Positions 18,801 to 27,782 of a stretch of 64,000 bases of DNA are shown piece by piece. Each line of letters opens with the position of its first letter. Within the stretch, counting starts at the first letter, position 1. Below the pieces are notes generated by a model that saw only the letters and a list, made by a program, of their open reading frames with translations, did not search any database and was not told where the DNA came from. The DNA is taken from positions 443,005-507,004 of the forward strand of contig NZ_SZVO01000002.1 in assembly GCF_005280585.1 (NCBI RefSeq), read 5' to 3'. Both the position numbers and the translations under genes were made by a program. Source of the DNA: Dyadobacter frigoris (GTDB lineage: Bacteria; Bacteroidota; Bacteroidia; Cytophagales; Spirosomataceae).

Positions 18801-19025
18801 TGGGACTGAGTTTTAATTGGCAATAGCGACCACACGGTTACAAAATAATAATTAATAATTTTATATTCAATCACATTTTAAAAAAAATAAGAACGTGATT
18901 CCACAGTGTACCATTGAGTTAACCTCAACGCGTCAAAATATTTCTTCCAATTCTTGATTGCCGGGCTTTTGCTCCTTATTGAACATGTTCCTAGTCCTTC
19001 GTTCGTTTTGTAAATTAATAGCCCT

Positions 19026-19066
19026 ATATTTCTCACATCAGATTCTCAATCTGATGTGAGAAATAT
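19026..19066. repeat. Perfect 19-bp hairpin with 3-base loop
   Basis: Arms 19026-19044 and 19048-19066 are exact reverse complements (core TCTCACATCAGATT) separated only by CTC. Such a tight, long hairpin could be a terminator on either strand, a processing site or a cruciform. It lies in non-coding DNA. Confidence 0.7.
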
Positions 19067-19364
19067 TTAGTAAAGGGCATTGGATTTTCCAGTGCTCTTT
19101 CTTCTTTCTGCCTATACCAAAATGCAATCATTTTAGCAAAAAATAACGCAGAGATGCTTTCAGTCTAATGACTTTTTGTGCTGAGAGAATAATAAAATAT
19201 AATTATCAATGACTTTGGAAAAACAAGATTTAAGATCATTTTCTTCTCTATTTTTAATATGACTTAAAGCTTTCTGAATAATGATGAACACATCGGGCAA
19301 AAAATATCTTAATCAAAGATCCTTGTCGTCAACGATAGTATAGTGTGTGTATAGTTGTCCTTAC

Positions 19365-19393
19365 AATCCTCGGAAATTAGCCGAGGATTTGTT
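19365..19393 (+). terminator. Rho-independent terminator
   Basis: AATCCTCGG (19365-19373) pairs with CCGAGGATT (19381-19389) around a 7-base loop and is followed by TGTTTTT. It is a good terminator on the plus strand, although no plus-strand gene precedes it, which hints at an unannotated RNA upstream. Confidence 0.65.
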
Positions 19394-19630
19394 TTTAAAA
19401 TCGCATGGTTGAACATATTTCAATGGAGGTTACAAAAATATTTATGGGCTATCGTTTACATTGACCCAAGTAAATTACACTTTCAGATTCGTCACATATT
19501 TATATCTCAATAATTTATCGCCCCGGCGACTCCGAAATAACCGGAACGGACTAGTTTAAATTTTCAACTAAAAATATACGTCTATATAAATGACAGTTAT
19601 CATTCATTAATCCGTCTAATTACTATTCTC

Positions 19631-19891
19631 TTAACCGATTTGAATCTTCCTTAACCGACTTGCCGAAAGATTGGTCGGCAAATGCGCTATTCTGCTTCTT
19701 GTGACCGGGTGCCTAACTTTTTGAAGCCTGGTCAAACAGGCCTGTACCGCCATTTCAGCACTGTCGCCATATTTTTGAATTTCAATCGTATGATCTTGAT
19801 TGAATAATTCACAGCACCAGGAATTTTCAACCGGGCCGAATAATTGTATTACAAAACCTTCCGGAATTTCAGTAAAAATAGACTGGTTCAT
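19631..19891 (-). CDS. Small hypothetical protein, 86 aa
   Basis: A short soluble protein starting MNQSIFTEIPEG; an ATG four codons upstream is possible. It contains a Cys pair (WCCELF) and a basic C-terminus with several Ser-Arg and Arg-Lys runs. No family was recognised. It lies downstream of the 20.0-20.5 kb gene on the same strand. Confidence 0.45.
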   Translation of the reverse strand: MNQSIFTEIPEGFVIQLFGPVENSWCCELFNQDHTIEIQKYGDSAEMAVQACLTRLQKVRHPVTRSRIAHLPTNLSASRLRKIQIG

Positions 19892-20005
19892 CAATTTCCT
19901 CAAGAGCTGATGGTTTCCTTAGTTGAGCGTAAATTTTCGTACAACATTGTCAAGATTAATTTTAGAGTAGATGAAAATTCTCTTCTATTCAGTTTTCCGG
20001 TATAA

Positions 20006-20494
20006 TTATCCTATGACTTTTTCATTGATGTGCCTTCCAAACCATTGAAAATCTCTTTCAACCTTGATTTTGTTGTCGTAGACATCATGACCGTAAACTT
20101 TAAGTGCCAAGGTGGTAAGTTGCTGCCTTACCAGGTTTCTTTCCTCCTCACCTTCCTGCTGTTCAAATTTTGTTTCAAATACCGCAAGAAAGGAGTTTGG
20201 AAGAATAACCTTTTTTCCTGTTTCAACAGTTGAAACATCATGCATATACGACTGAGGAGCCACATTCAGGCAATCCTCAATATTTGAAAAGTGTTTACCG
20301 TCCTTGGTAAACGTCAACCTGTCGATAATTAAAGGCCCTACTCCATTATTTCTGACATACACAAAAATATGTCCTTCAATATCGCCCAGAACAATCTGTG
20401 CCAGTGGCATGACTGATTTTTCGTTATGGGAACGTTGAAGATAAAGCTCATAGAACATCCCTAACAGGGCTAACAATGATATTGTGAGTGCCAA
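20006..20494 (-). CDS. Membrane-anchored protein, paralogue A
   Basis: A 162-residue protein with an N-terminal hydrophobic helix (about 2-15) and a beta-rich soluble domain. It is clearly related to the protein at 22360-22869: both share VRNNGVGP or TRNNGVGP, LTFTKDG or VTFTKDG, NIEDCL, SYMHD, KVILP and a final aromatic segment. The two copies bracket the AbiEi/AbiEii pair. The function is unknown; the constant association with the toxin pair suggests a partner or immunity-like role, which is inference. Confidence 0.6.
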   Translation of the reverse strand: MALTISLLALLGMFYELYLQRSHNEKSVMPLAQIVLGDIEGHIFVYVRNNGVGPLIIDRLTFTKDGKHFSNIEDCLNVAPQSYMHDVSTVETGKKVILPNSFLAVFETKFEQQEGEEERNLVRQQLTTLALKVYGHDVYDNKIKVERDFQWFGRHINEKVIG

Positions 20495-20569
20495 AGCGAA
20501 TTCTCCCTCTTGATGACAAGGAATTCAAAACTGATTATCAATGGTGAAGACTAAATGATTAAAATCGGT

Positions 20570-21556
20570 TTAACTTTCTTGCGGTTTTAGCTTCCAGTCA
20601 ATAAGAGCCAATCTCTGCGCAATCCGTTCCAATGTTTGTTTGACATCTGCTGCGTCTGGCAATTCACCAAAAACAAGGGTTTTGAAAGAACCATTATAGA
20701 TACCTTCCAGCTCAGTCCACATTTGATCAGGCTGCCGAAATAGCAATGCCTGGGAAGGATGAAAATATAGCCATGCTTTATTATTCCGAAAACTCACTTC
20801 GTCATCGAGTGCCACCTTGTGCAGCATTTGATCAAAACCAGCGGAATCAAAAAATTCAGAAATATCAGCTTGCCTGAGCAATTGATGAAGGTCGTAAACA
20901 TGACGAATTTTATTGCGTAAATCTTTGATTGGCTCTTCTGTGTAGGAAAAACGGACAAGACTCATGATTTTTTCGCAAAGTGTTCTCTCCGGTGCCAGAA
21001 CGGACACATCGAAAGGTAAAAGCCCATATTCTTCTGCGATGAGTTCTAGTTTCCGGGCAAGCATCATCTGGTAAATAAAGGAACTGACCTTGCCCTTTAC
21101 GACCGGCCCGGAGGCTCCCAGCCAACTGGATTCCACGATGATCAAATCTCGGACCTGTCCAAAATCTCCTTTAAAAACCTTGGAATAGGAATGCGCCGTT
21201 TTACGTATCATTCCTTTTTTGTTGGTAATGCCAGGAACATCCAGTTCCGGCAGAAACTTATCCACGGCCTGGCTGATCTTTTTCAGGCGTTCTTTTAATT
21301 GATTAGGTGAAAGACCCGGTTCTTTTATCAGGACAAGGTCGATATCTTCGGAAAACCTGTTGATATAGGTAAAGCATTTTGACAAGGCAGTGCCGCCTTT
21401 AAATATCGTATACTCTGCCAAGGCTCCTTTAAAAATATGATGGAGTGCCAGTGTTACCCAGTAATCCTTTTCCACGTATATTTCAGGTAGCTTCATTTGT
21501 TGAGCGGTAATGCTTACCGCATCCTGAAACAGTTCGGTGTTTTCGTGTAGTTTCAT
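20570..21556 (-). CDS. abiEii: AbiEii-type nucleotidyltransferase toxin
   Basis: A 328-residue nucleotidyltransferase of the AbiEii/AbiGii family, the toxin of type IV abortive-infection toxin-antitoxin systems. Seen are EKDYWVTLALHHIF (about 26-39), the family motif FKGGTALSK, and FSEDIDLVL carrying the metal-binding acidic residues. The start at 21556 (MKLHEN) is chosen because it gives an ATGA overlap with the antitoxin stop. Known relatives add nucleotides to tRNA ends. A dead copy of its 3' end lies at 14.05-14.27 kb and a broken relative at 63.5 kb. Confidence 0.92.
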   Translation of the reverse strand: MKLHENTELFQDAVSITAQQMKLPEIYVEKDYWVTLALHHIFKGALAEYTIFKGGTALSKCFTYINRFSEDIDLVLIKEPGLSPNQLKERLKKISQAVDKFLPELDVPGITNKKGMIRKTAHSYSKVFKGDFGQVRDLIIVESSWLGASGPVVKGKVSSFIYQMMLARKLELIAEEYGLLPFDVSVLAPERTLCEKIMSLVRFSYTEEPIKDLRNKIRHVYDLHQLLRQADISEFFDSAGFDQMLHKVALDDEVSFRNNKAWLYFHPSQALLFRQPDQMWTELEGIYNGSFKTLVFGELPDAADVKQTLERIAQRLALIDWKLKPQES

Positions 21557-22281
21557 TGGATGTTCCATTCTAACGCTGACGGCAGGAGCGTTTCATCAAT
21601 ATTCAGCTTAAACGTCGTCAGTGGATTAAGGCTATCACTGAGTGGTTTGGTTTCAATTCTTTTTCCCATTGCTGTCAGTAAAGCGCCTAGCAAGGCCCGG
21701 ACGCGGGGTGGATATTTAAGGGCATATCCGATCAGCTCCAGAAGTCGCTTTTCATCCAATTGCCCGACTTGCTTTTTAAACATTGTAATGGCTGACTTTA
21801 TATCAAGATCCGGAATCTGTTTCAGATCTTTCATAGCGTCCAGTAAACCTAATAGTTGATAGTTTTCATCTGAAACATCCACATAGCTTTTTACGGCTGT
21901 GGCCTGGATGGTTCCCCTGCTTACAAAAATGCGTCTGTTTCTGCTCGCTATTTGGATCGTTGCGGAAACCTGGGTAGTCAGCCCCATCTGATTGTACAAA
22001 TAGTTTCCGGTAATATAGGCCGTTCTTTTGCCGTCTTGATAAAGATAAGGTTTAAGAACCTGCTCCTCTCCCGGTATCTTTTCCCCGAACGGCGTTATCT
22101 TGGGCTTGAAAAATATGCCTTTCGAAAGCTTCCGGATAACTCCTTTTTTTTGCAGCCGCTCCAGTATCTTGGCCGCAGATTGATATTGCTGCCCGGAAAT
22201 AATCAGTTGGGCATACCCAAAACTGATATCCTCTGGCATTCCCTTAATCTGCTGGGTAATTTTGTCTGATAAGCTGCTCAT
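21553..22281 (-). CDS. AbiEi-type antitoxin (DUF6088-like)
   Basis: A 242-residue protein with an N-terminal winged helix (SAAKILERLQKKGVIRKLSKGIFFKPK) and a larger C-terminal domain, the layout of AbiEi-family antitoxins that repress their own promoter. It overlaps the toxin by 4 bases. A perfect 10-base inverted repeat sits about 30 bases upstream and would be the natural operator. The start MSSLSDK is preferred; another Met lies six codons upstream. Confidence 0.85.
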   Translation of the reverse strand: MSSLSDKITQQIKGMPEDISFGYAQLIISGQQYQSAAKILERLQKKGVIRKLSKGIFFKPKITPFGEKIPGEEQVLKPYLYQDGKRTAYITGNYLYNQMGLTTQVSATIQIASRNRRIFVSRGTIQATAVKSYVDVSDENYQLLGLLDAMKDLKQIPDLDIKSAITMFKKQVGQLDEKRLLELIGYALKYPPRVRALLGALLTAMGKRIETKPLSDSLNPLTTFKLNIDETLLPSALEWNIQ

Positions 22282-22310
22282 ACTGTAAATATATCGCAAC
22301 TTTATCTATT

Positions 22311-22340
22311 TGTCAAGTTTTTAGATCAATAAACTTGACA
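22311..22340. promoter_or_regulatory. Inverted-repeat operator of the AbiE pair
   Basis: TGTCAAGTTT (22311-22320) and AAACTTGACA (22331-22340) are exact reverse complements separated by 10 bases, directly upstream of the antitoxin gene. AbiEi antitoxins are known to autoregulate by binding inverted repeats, so this is the likely operator. Confidence 0.65.
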
Positions 22341-22359
22341 TTTTATGTGAGTATTTTTT

Positions 22360-22869
22360 TTAGACAGTCTGTAAAGATCGCTTTTCACACCCGTGCCTTG
22401 CAAACCATTCAAAACTTCTCTCGATGATGAATTTATTATCATACATATCCCGGTAATTCACTTTCAATGCTAATGGAGCGAGTTGCCCAATGACATTATC
22501 CCTTTCTTTTTCAGCAGTGTGCCCGTCAAAAATTGTCTTGAATATCTCCATAAATGAACCGGGAAGAATGACCTTTTGCACTGATTCAGCACTGACAATA
22601 TCATGCATATAAGATCTGGGGTCCAGATCTAAACAGTCTTCGATATTTGTAGAAGAAACGCCGTCTTTGGTAAAAGTAACCTTATCGATAATCATGGGCC
22701 CAACACCGTTATTTCTGGTTTGCACAAAAATCTCTGCTTCACGGTCACTGAAAATAATTTGCCCGAGTGGCCGAAGTGATCTCTCGTTATGAATACGTTG
22801 CAAACGGAGCTGATAAAAAGCTGCCAGTAGCGTAAACAGAGAAATCAGGGATGAGATTACGACAATCAA
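22360..22869 (-). CDS. Membrane-anchored protein, paralogue B
   Basis: A 169-residue paralogue of the protein at 20006-20494 with the same order of features: N-terminal hydrophobic helix (about 2-18), RNNGVGPMIIDKVTFTKDG, NIEDCLDL, SYMHDI, KVILPGSF and a closing FEWF. It starts 56 bases after the radical SAM gene and ends 19 bases before the AbiE operator. The function is unknown. Placement suggests a unit duplicated around the AbiE pair. Confidence 0.6.
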   Translation of the reverse strand: MIVVISSLISLFTLLAAFYQLRLQRIHNERSLRPLGQIIFSDREAEIFVQTRNNGVGPMIIDKVTFTKDGVSSTNIEDCLDLDPRSYMHDIVSAESVQKVILPGSFMEIFKTIFDGHTAEKERDNVIGQLAPLALKVNYRDMYDNKFIIERSFEWFARHGCEKRSLQTV

Positions 22870-22924
22870 AGGAACCCACTATGCAAGAATTAAATTTTCC
22901 AAAAGGGCATTTCTACACCTTTGG

Positions 22925-24304
22925 TCAGATCATTCCACAATCCTTCAATGATTTCAAGCGCTCCCGGCCTTGAAGCTGATAATACAAGGGAATGAATTTG
23001 TGATAAAGGCTGCATTGAGGGTCTTTGCCGTCCTCGCGATAAACCGGGCAACCGCTGGTACAAACAAATCTGAATTTACATTGCTTGCAATCCTCAGATT
23101 TCTCGTCTTGATGGTTTCCGCTCTGCTTAATCATATCAACCAAATCCAAATCCAGGTTAAAAATGGAATTTGTAGACGCGGAATTATCGCCGAACTGTAC
23201 ATGACAATATTTGAATGACCCGTCCACATAGATCGCGCCACCTGAAAAACCGGAGGCGCAGGTCTGAAACCCTAATTCATTAGGCTTTAAATCACAGAAT
23301 TGGTGCCGCTTAGAGAACTGCCATCCCGTTTCAATAGCTTCCTGCATGATGGAATAAGATTCAACTAGATTGCTTTCAAGCAACTCGGCATTAATTTTTT
23401 CGCCTTTAACAATCGAATACCGAAACGGCACATCCAACGCAATCAAGTATCTGGTAAGATCAGGAAGTCCATCCAAGTTTTGATTGCTAACGACAGTATT
23501 GACGGAGACCGGAATATTATGTGCTAGCAATTTCCTGAGATTGGTATCGACCACACTAAACGAACCCGCACCAGAGCGGAATTTGCGTGTCATATTATGC
23601 ACACCCTCAACCCCATCCATAGAAACACCATATGTAATATTGTATTCTTTGGAAAATTCCAGAATATCATCATTCAGGATGGTAAGGTTCGTGATAAAAG
23701 CCACATCCAGTTTGCAACCCACCTTTCCTAAGCTAACAATGGCCTCGGGGATGAATGTTTTCCAAGTTTTAAACTGGCTTAAAGGTTCACCTCCTGCCAG
23801 ACGGAATTTAACTGTCCCTATCTTCCTTTTTTCAACAGTCTCTACAAGTTTTGAAAGCAACTGTGCCTTTACGGTGTCTGACATTCCCTTACTGGTATTC
23901 AAGGTCGATATATAGCAATAGCTGCACCCCAAATTACATGCATCGGTGGTATGTATCCAGAAGTTCAGGGATTGGGCGCTGGCCGGTGTTTCAGGCAGTT
24001 TAAAATAATCGTCAAACCGAACGATTTCGGATTTAGCCATGATCGACAGAAATGCTTCAAGCGTATCAGGTTGCATAGAAAGCTTGCCGGAAAGTCCAGC
24101 AAGATCATCCTGTTCGTTAATGGCCTTTAAGATCCCGTATTGAGCATTGTTAAGCACCCGAAATGAATGGGGGACGGCACAATTGACAGCATATCCGAAA
24201 GAAGTCCCCTCAATTTTTTGCAGCAATAATTGCGGTGCCTTTTTCGGTATCAAAGTCTTCATCATCGAAAATTGTGGTATAACTTGTGCAATCGCAATTG
24301 GCAT
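22925..24304 (-). CDS. Radical SAM/SPASM peptide maturase
   Basis: A protein of up to 459 residues. The radical SAM cluster motif CNLGCSYC (about 129-136) binds the 4Fe-4S that cleaves S-adenosylmethionine. The C-terminal SPASM region supplies further cysteines (CASGFSGG, YCHVQF, CKQCKFRFVC, GCP, C near the end) for auxiliary clusters. The first 110 residues resemble a peptide-binding (RRE-like) region. Enzymes with this layout form thioether or C-C bonds in ribosomally made peptides. The start is uncertain: MMKTL at 24265 would shorten the overlap with the small upstream gene. Confidence 0.88.
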   Translation of the reverse strand: MPIAIAQVIPQFSMMKTLIPKKAPQLLLQKIEGTSFGYAVNCAVPHSFRVLNNAQYGILKAINEQDDLAGLSGKLSMQPDTLEAFLSIMAKSEIVRFDDYFKLPETPASAQSLNFWIHTTDACNLGCSYCYISTLNTSKGMSDTVKAQLLSKLVETVEKRKIGTVKFRLAGGEPLSQFKTWKTFIPEAIVSLGKVGCKLDVAFITNLTILNDDILEFSKEYNITYGVSMDGVEGVHNMTRKFRSGAGSFSVVDTNLRKLLAHNIPVSVNTVVSNQNLDGLPDLTRYLIALDVPFRYSIVKGEKINAELLESNLVESYSIMQEAIETGWQFSKRHQFCDLKPNELGFQTCASGFSGGAIYVDGSFKYCHVQFGDNSASTNSIFNLDLDLVDMIKQSGNHQDEKSEDCKQCKFRFVCTSGCPVYREDGKDPQCSLYHKFIPLYYQLQGRERLKSLKDCGMI

Positions 24305-24398
24305 TTGCTGACGATACTTTTAAAGAATTCTTGCCTAATGCATTTTCCAATAGTTGAACGTCATCAAATAGGATGTCATTTTCATTCGCGTAAATCAT
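24210..24398 (-). CDS. Candidate RiPP precursor peptide, 62 aa
   Basis: A 62-residue acidic peptide overlapping the start of the radical SAM gene. The N-terminal half (MIYANENDILFDDVQLLENA) is leader-like and the centre has NCDCTSYTT with Cys35 and Cys37, plausible targets for thioether formation. The C-terminus is Asp/Glu-rich and ends TAIIAAKN. There is no signal peptide. The role rests on its size, position and cysteines; it is not a family I recognise. Confidence 0.5.
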   Translation of the reverse strand: MIYANENDILFDDVQLLENALGKNSLKVSSANANCDCTSYTTIFDDEDFDTEKGTAIIAAKN

Positions 24399-24427
24399 AG
24401 CTGATGAGATTATTAGAATTGATAATA

Positions 24428-25072
24428 TTATTTCAATCGGTGTATGAGCGTGAAAACTGTACTGGGGTGCCAGTGGCTATCCCCTCGAAAAGTCGGAATT
24501 CTCCTTTTATTGAGTTCTTTGGAAAGGGCACGCATTGATGTTATTCCCCTATCTTTAAGTCGTGTAATAATTGGTAGCAGTTTGTGGGCAAACTCTTCGG
24601 CAGTTTTTTTATTAATCAAAGAGAGTATTTTCCCATTCTTTCCCAGAATAACTCCCCGCTTCTTTGCAGCACTTAAGGCTTCCCTTGTTGCTTTGCTGAT
24701 ATTTTGCCTGGCGTCTTCGGCAACAGCAGCCAGAATATGGATCGTCAACCTGTTTGCATGTGGATTATCGACGACAATAATCTCTACGTTTGATTTTACA
24801 ATTCCGGCGATTTCCTCGACATCCCTACCTAATCTATCTAACCTTGCTACGATCAGTGTAGCCTTCATTTTTTTACAAAGTTCAAGTGCTTGAAAAAGAC
24901 CAATCCGGTACTTACGTGTTGATTTAACTTCAACCTCTTCATGTACGAGATCATAATCATTGAGTTTGCAATAATTTGTGATTGCCGTTTGCTGAGCATC
25001 AAGCCCAAGGCCGCTCCTACCCTGTCTTTGCGTTGAAACCCTGTAATACGCAACTGCCTGTTTGGTAGTCAT
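24428..25072 (-). CDS. Resolvase/invertase-type serine recombinase
   Basis: A 214-residue small serine recombinase. The nucleophile Ser lies in YYRVSTQRQG (about residue 13) and catalytic Arg residues in ARLDRLGRD (about 76-84). A long E helix and a C-terminal helix-turn-helix (GITSMRALSKELNKRRIPT) follow. It resolves or inverts DNA between short sites. It lies 29 bases before the candidate peptide gene on the same strand. A partner site was not recognised. Confidence 0.9.
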   Translation of the reverse strand: MTTKQAVAYYRVSTQRQGRSGLGLDAQQTAITNYCKLNDYDLVHEEVEVKSTRKYRIGLFQALELCKKMKATLIVARLDRLGRDVEEIAGIVKSNVEIIVVDNPHANRLTIHILAAVAEDARQNISKATREALSAAKKRGVILGKNGKILSLINKKTAEEFAHKLLPIITRLKDRGITSMRALSKELNKRRIPTFRGDSHWHPSTVFTLIHRLK

Positions 25073-25737
25073 TTCATCTCCGTATCTGTTCGAGGCTAAA
25101 CCATCGTTTATATTTGAACAGATTTTGTTTAAAATCCGGTTACCGATCTAAAAAAAGGAGTTGAAATACAGTCTGTTGCAATGAAGGAAATCTCTAAAAA
25201 CGAGGATTTTTGTTCAAGGGTAAACGATGGATTACTCCAATACAAATTTTATTTGAATTTGTAGTGTAAATGGGTAATAAAGCATAAGAAGTTCAAAATA
25301 TTCAGGTATTGAACAAGATGTACAACCTGTACTTCACGCAGCTTAATTATTTCATTAAATGTAGGTAATCTGAGTCATGCACTATTTTCGACAACAAAGA
25401 AAGATTTTCTAAACGCTACCCAATTGTTGGATAGAAGGGAAATCATTTATCACTTCCAATCGGCATGAACAAACAATTTGGAGTGCTAAAAAGAAACCGC
25501 ATATACTCACTTATCATATTGTGCCGTAAAAATTCTGAAGCAGTGCTCAGGGCAAATAACTACCTTAACGGGTGTTGGAAAAGAAATTCATTATTTACTG
25601 TATACACCTTTATCCATTGACCCGGTGGAGTTTAACCCGTATTTAAGTACATCTCCAAAAATACCGACTCTATGTTTCCCAGTTGTTAAGCCTTCAAACG
25701 CTTATTTATCTTTATATTTGTAAAAGATGTAAAGCAG
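25073..25737. other. Divergent spacer between resolvase and sspA
   Basis: About 665 bases with no gene. A motif, TGCTCAGGGCAA followed by CTACCT (25543-25566), recurs near ardA at 43263-43283. Otherwise only the sspA promoter element was seen. Confidence 0.4.
25713..25720 (+). promoter_or_regulatory. Likely -7 promoter element of ssp operon
   Basis: TATATTTG fits the Bacteroidota -7 consensus TAnnTTTG and lies 17 bases before the sspA start, which implies a very short leader. A well-placed TTTG -33 element was not found. Confidence 0.4.
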
Positions 25738-26886
25738 ATGAAGGAGAATTATATTTATCTAGACAATAACTCTACCACTCCATTAGACCCCAGGGTGCTA
25801 GAAAAAATGATGCCATATTTAACTTACAATCAAGCAAATGCTTCCAGCTCTCACCAATTAGGGCGGATTTCAAACAATGGGGTTGAAAAGGCGCGAGCAA
25901 ATGTTGCAAATTTAGTTAATTGCAATTCAGAGGACTTAATATTCACATCTGGTGCTACTGAATCAATAAATTTGGCGTTGAGAGGAATTCTATTCAAGCA
26001 GTCCCTCAAAAATAGGAATCATGTTATTACTGTTTCTACCGAGCATCCAGCGGTCCTTGAAACATGTGCTGAAATGGAGTTGTCTGGCATCAATGTTACT
26101 TACCTTGATGTTGATCACGACGGACTCATAAATTTAGAAGAATTAGAAGCAAGAATAACACCTCAAACAGCTCTAATCTGTGTAATGCTAGCTAATAATG
26201 AAACTGGCGTTATTCAACCAGTGCAAGCAATTGCAGAACTTTCTCATAAAAACGGTGCTTTATTTATGACTGATGCCACGCAAGCAGTTGGAAGATTGCC
26301 TGTGGACGTAGTAGCTCAGGAAATTGATATTCTTGCTTTCTCTGCGCATAAGTTTTATGGACCAAAAGGTATTGGGTGTTTATACGTTAATCCTGGATTA
26401 AACATTAAGCCTATAATATTTGGAGGCGGGCAAGAACGTGGTCTTAGAAGTGGTACATTAAATGTCCCTGGCATAATAGGAATGGGTGCCGCAGCAAAAT
26501 TATCAGAGCAAGCAATGGAGAGTGATCGTGAAAGAGTTGGGTTGCTTACTGCAAAGTTAGAAACTGCACTTCTATCAATTGAAAATACATTTTTAAACGG
26601 AAATAAAACGCAACGTTTGTACAATACTATCAACATATGTTTTGACAAGATAAATAATGAAGATTTGTTGATCAATCTTAACACAATATGTGTATCCAAC
26701 GGTTCTGCTTGTTCTTCCAGTACAATCGAACCATCACATGTCTTACTAAAAATGGGCTTAACAAGAGAACAAGCCGATTCATCTATTAGATTAAGCTTAG
26801 GGCGTTTTACTACCTCTGAGGAAGTAGAAATTACCATCTCAACTTTCAAACGACTTTCAAATCAATTAAGAATAACAGCAGGTTGA
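25738..26886 (+). CDS. sspA: SspA/DndA cysteine desulfurase
   Basis: A 382-residue PLP-dependent class V aminotransferase. Lys205 in FSAHKFYGPKG is the PLP lysine and Cys325 in NGSACSSS is the sulfur-accepting cysteine. These enzymes take sulfur from cysteine as a persulfide and pass it on. The linked sspB, sspC and sspD homologues mark it as the sulfur donor of a DNA phosphorothioation system rather than of iron-sulfur assembly. It is the first gene of the operon, 32 bases before sspB. Confidence 0.92.
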   Translation: MKENYIYLDNNSTTPLDPRVLEKMMPYLTYNQANASSSHQLGRISNNGVEKARANVANLVNCNSEDLIFTSGATESINLALRGILFKQSLKNRNHVITVSTEHPAVLETCAEMELSGINVTYLDVDHDGLINLEELEARITPQTALICVMLANNETGVIQPVQAIAELSHKNGALFMTDATQAVGRLPVDVVAQEIDILAFSAHKFYGPKGIGCLYVNPGLNIKPIIFGGGQERGLRSGTLNVPGIIGMGAAAKLSEQAMESDRERVGLLTAKLETALLSIENTFLNGNKTQRLYNTINICFDKINNEDLLINLNTICVSNGSACSSSTIEPSHVLLKMGLTREQADSSIRLSLGRFTTSEEVEITISTFKRLSNQLRITAG

Positions 26887-26918
26887 TGCTCTGTTGTAAA
26901 TAAATATCATTGAATTAT

Positions 26919-27782
26919 ATGAAATTTTCTTTCTCTGGACATGAAACATTTGCCTGTAAGCAACACTGGCTTAAAAAGGGTATAGATCATTTGAACAATA
27001 GAAACACTTTTGCTGATGAACATGCAGTGATAAGTCTTGGTGTTGGAAAGAACATGGTTAATTCAATAAAATTCTGGCTAAAGGCATTCGGCATGATTGA
27101 TGACAGGGACGTTCCTACTCCATTGGCAGAATTTCTCTTTGGGGAGAATGGTGTTGACCTATATTTGGAAGATTCTCTTACACTATGGCTTTTGCATTAT
27201 CAACTGATAAAACAAAATAAGGCATCAATATATTCACTGACATTCAACGAGTTCCGACGTGAACGTAATGACTTTACAAAGACACATTTATTGAATTTTT
27301 TGGAAAGGAAAATTGCAGAAAATGGAGATAATTTTAGTAATAATACTTTGGAAAGTGATATTAGAGTTTTCCTATCCAATTATGTCCCTAGTAATCCAAA
27401 TGATATTGAGGAAGCTTACACAAATTTACTTCAAGAGCTGAACCTTCTATCCACATTTACCATTACTAATAGCCTAGGACAGAAAAATGAATGGTACCGT
27501 TTTAATGTAAGTCCTAAATTCGATCTGCCAATTGAGGCTATTTTATTTGCGATTTTAGACAACGAAAATTACGGACAGAGTATAAGTCTATCTCAATTAG
27601 CAATTGATCACTCAGCACCGGGAAGTGTATTTATGCTAACCGAAATTTCGTTAAGCGAAAAGTTCAAAGAATTAGCATCGATTCATGGAATTTACACAGA
27701 AACAGCTGGTAACCCTGTCCTACAGATGAAAAGTGGATTGGACAAGTGGGAGATTTTACAAAACTATTATGACAATAACTGA
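26919..27782 (+). CDS. sspB: SspB, DUF4007 nickase
   Basis: A 287-residue DUF4007 protein beginning with the family hallmark FSFSGHETFACKQHWLKKG. In SspABCD systems this protein nicks one DNA strand so that sulfur can enter the backbone. The start at 26919 (ATG) is preferred; the longer frame uses TTG. The gene overlaps sspC by 14 bases, so translation is coupled. Confidence 0.88.
   Translation: MKFSFSGHETFACKQHWLKKGIDHLNNRNTFADEHAVISLGVGKNMVNSIKFWLKAFGMIDDRDVPTPLAEFLFGENGVDLYLEDSLTLWLLHYQLIKQNKASIYSLTFNEFRRERNDFTKTHLLNFLERKIAENGDNFSNNTLESDIRVFLSNYVPSNPNDIEEAYTNLLQELNLLSTFTITNSLGQKNEWYRFNVSPKFDLPIEAILFAILDNENYGQSISLSQLAIDHSAPGSVFMLTEISLSEKFKELASIHGIYTETAGNPVLQMKSGLDKWEILQNYYDNN

Larger units (their letters stand above)
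18801..19630. other. Hairpin-rich non-coding stretch
   Basis: About 830 bases without a gene but with three inverted repeats: a perfect 19-base repeat around a 3-base loop (19026-19066), a weaker one directly after it (about 19072-19102), and a T-run hairpin at 19365-19389. The spacing leaves room for a small RNA of about 250-350 bases ending at the last hairpin. No known RNA family was recognised. Confidence 0.45.
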
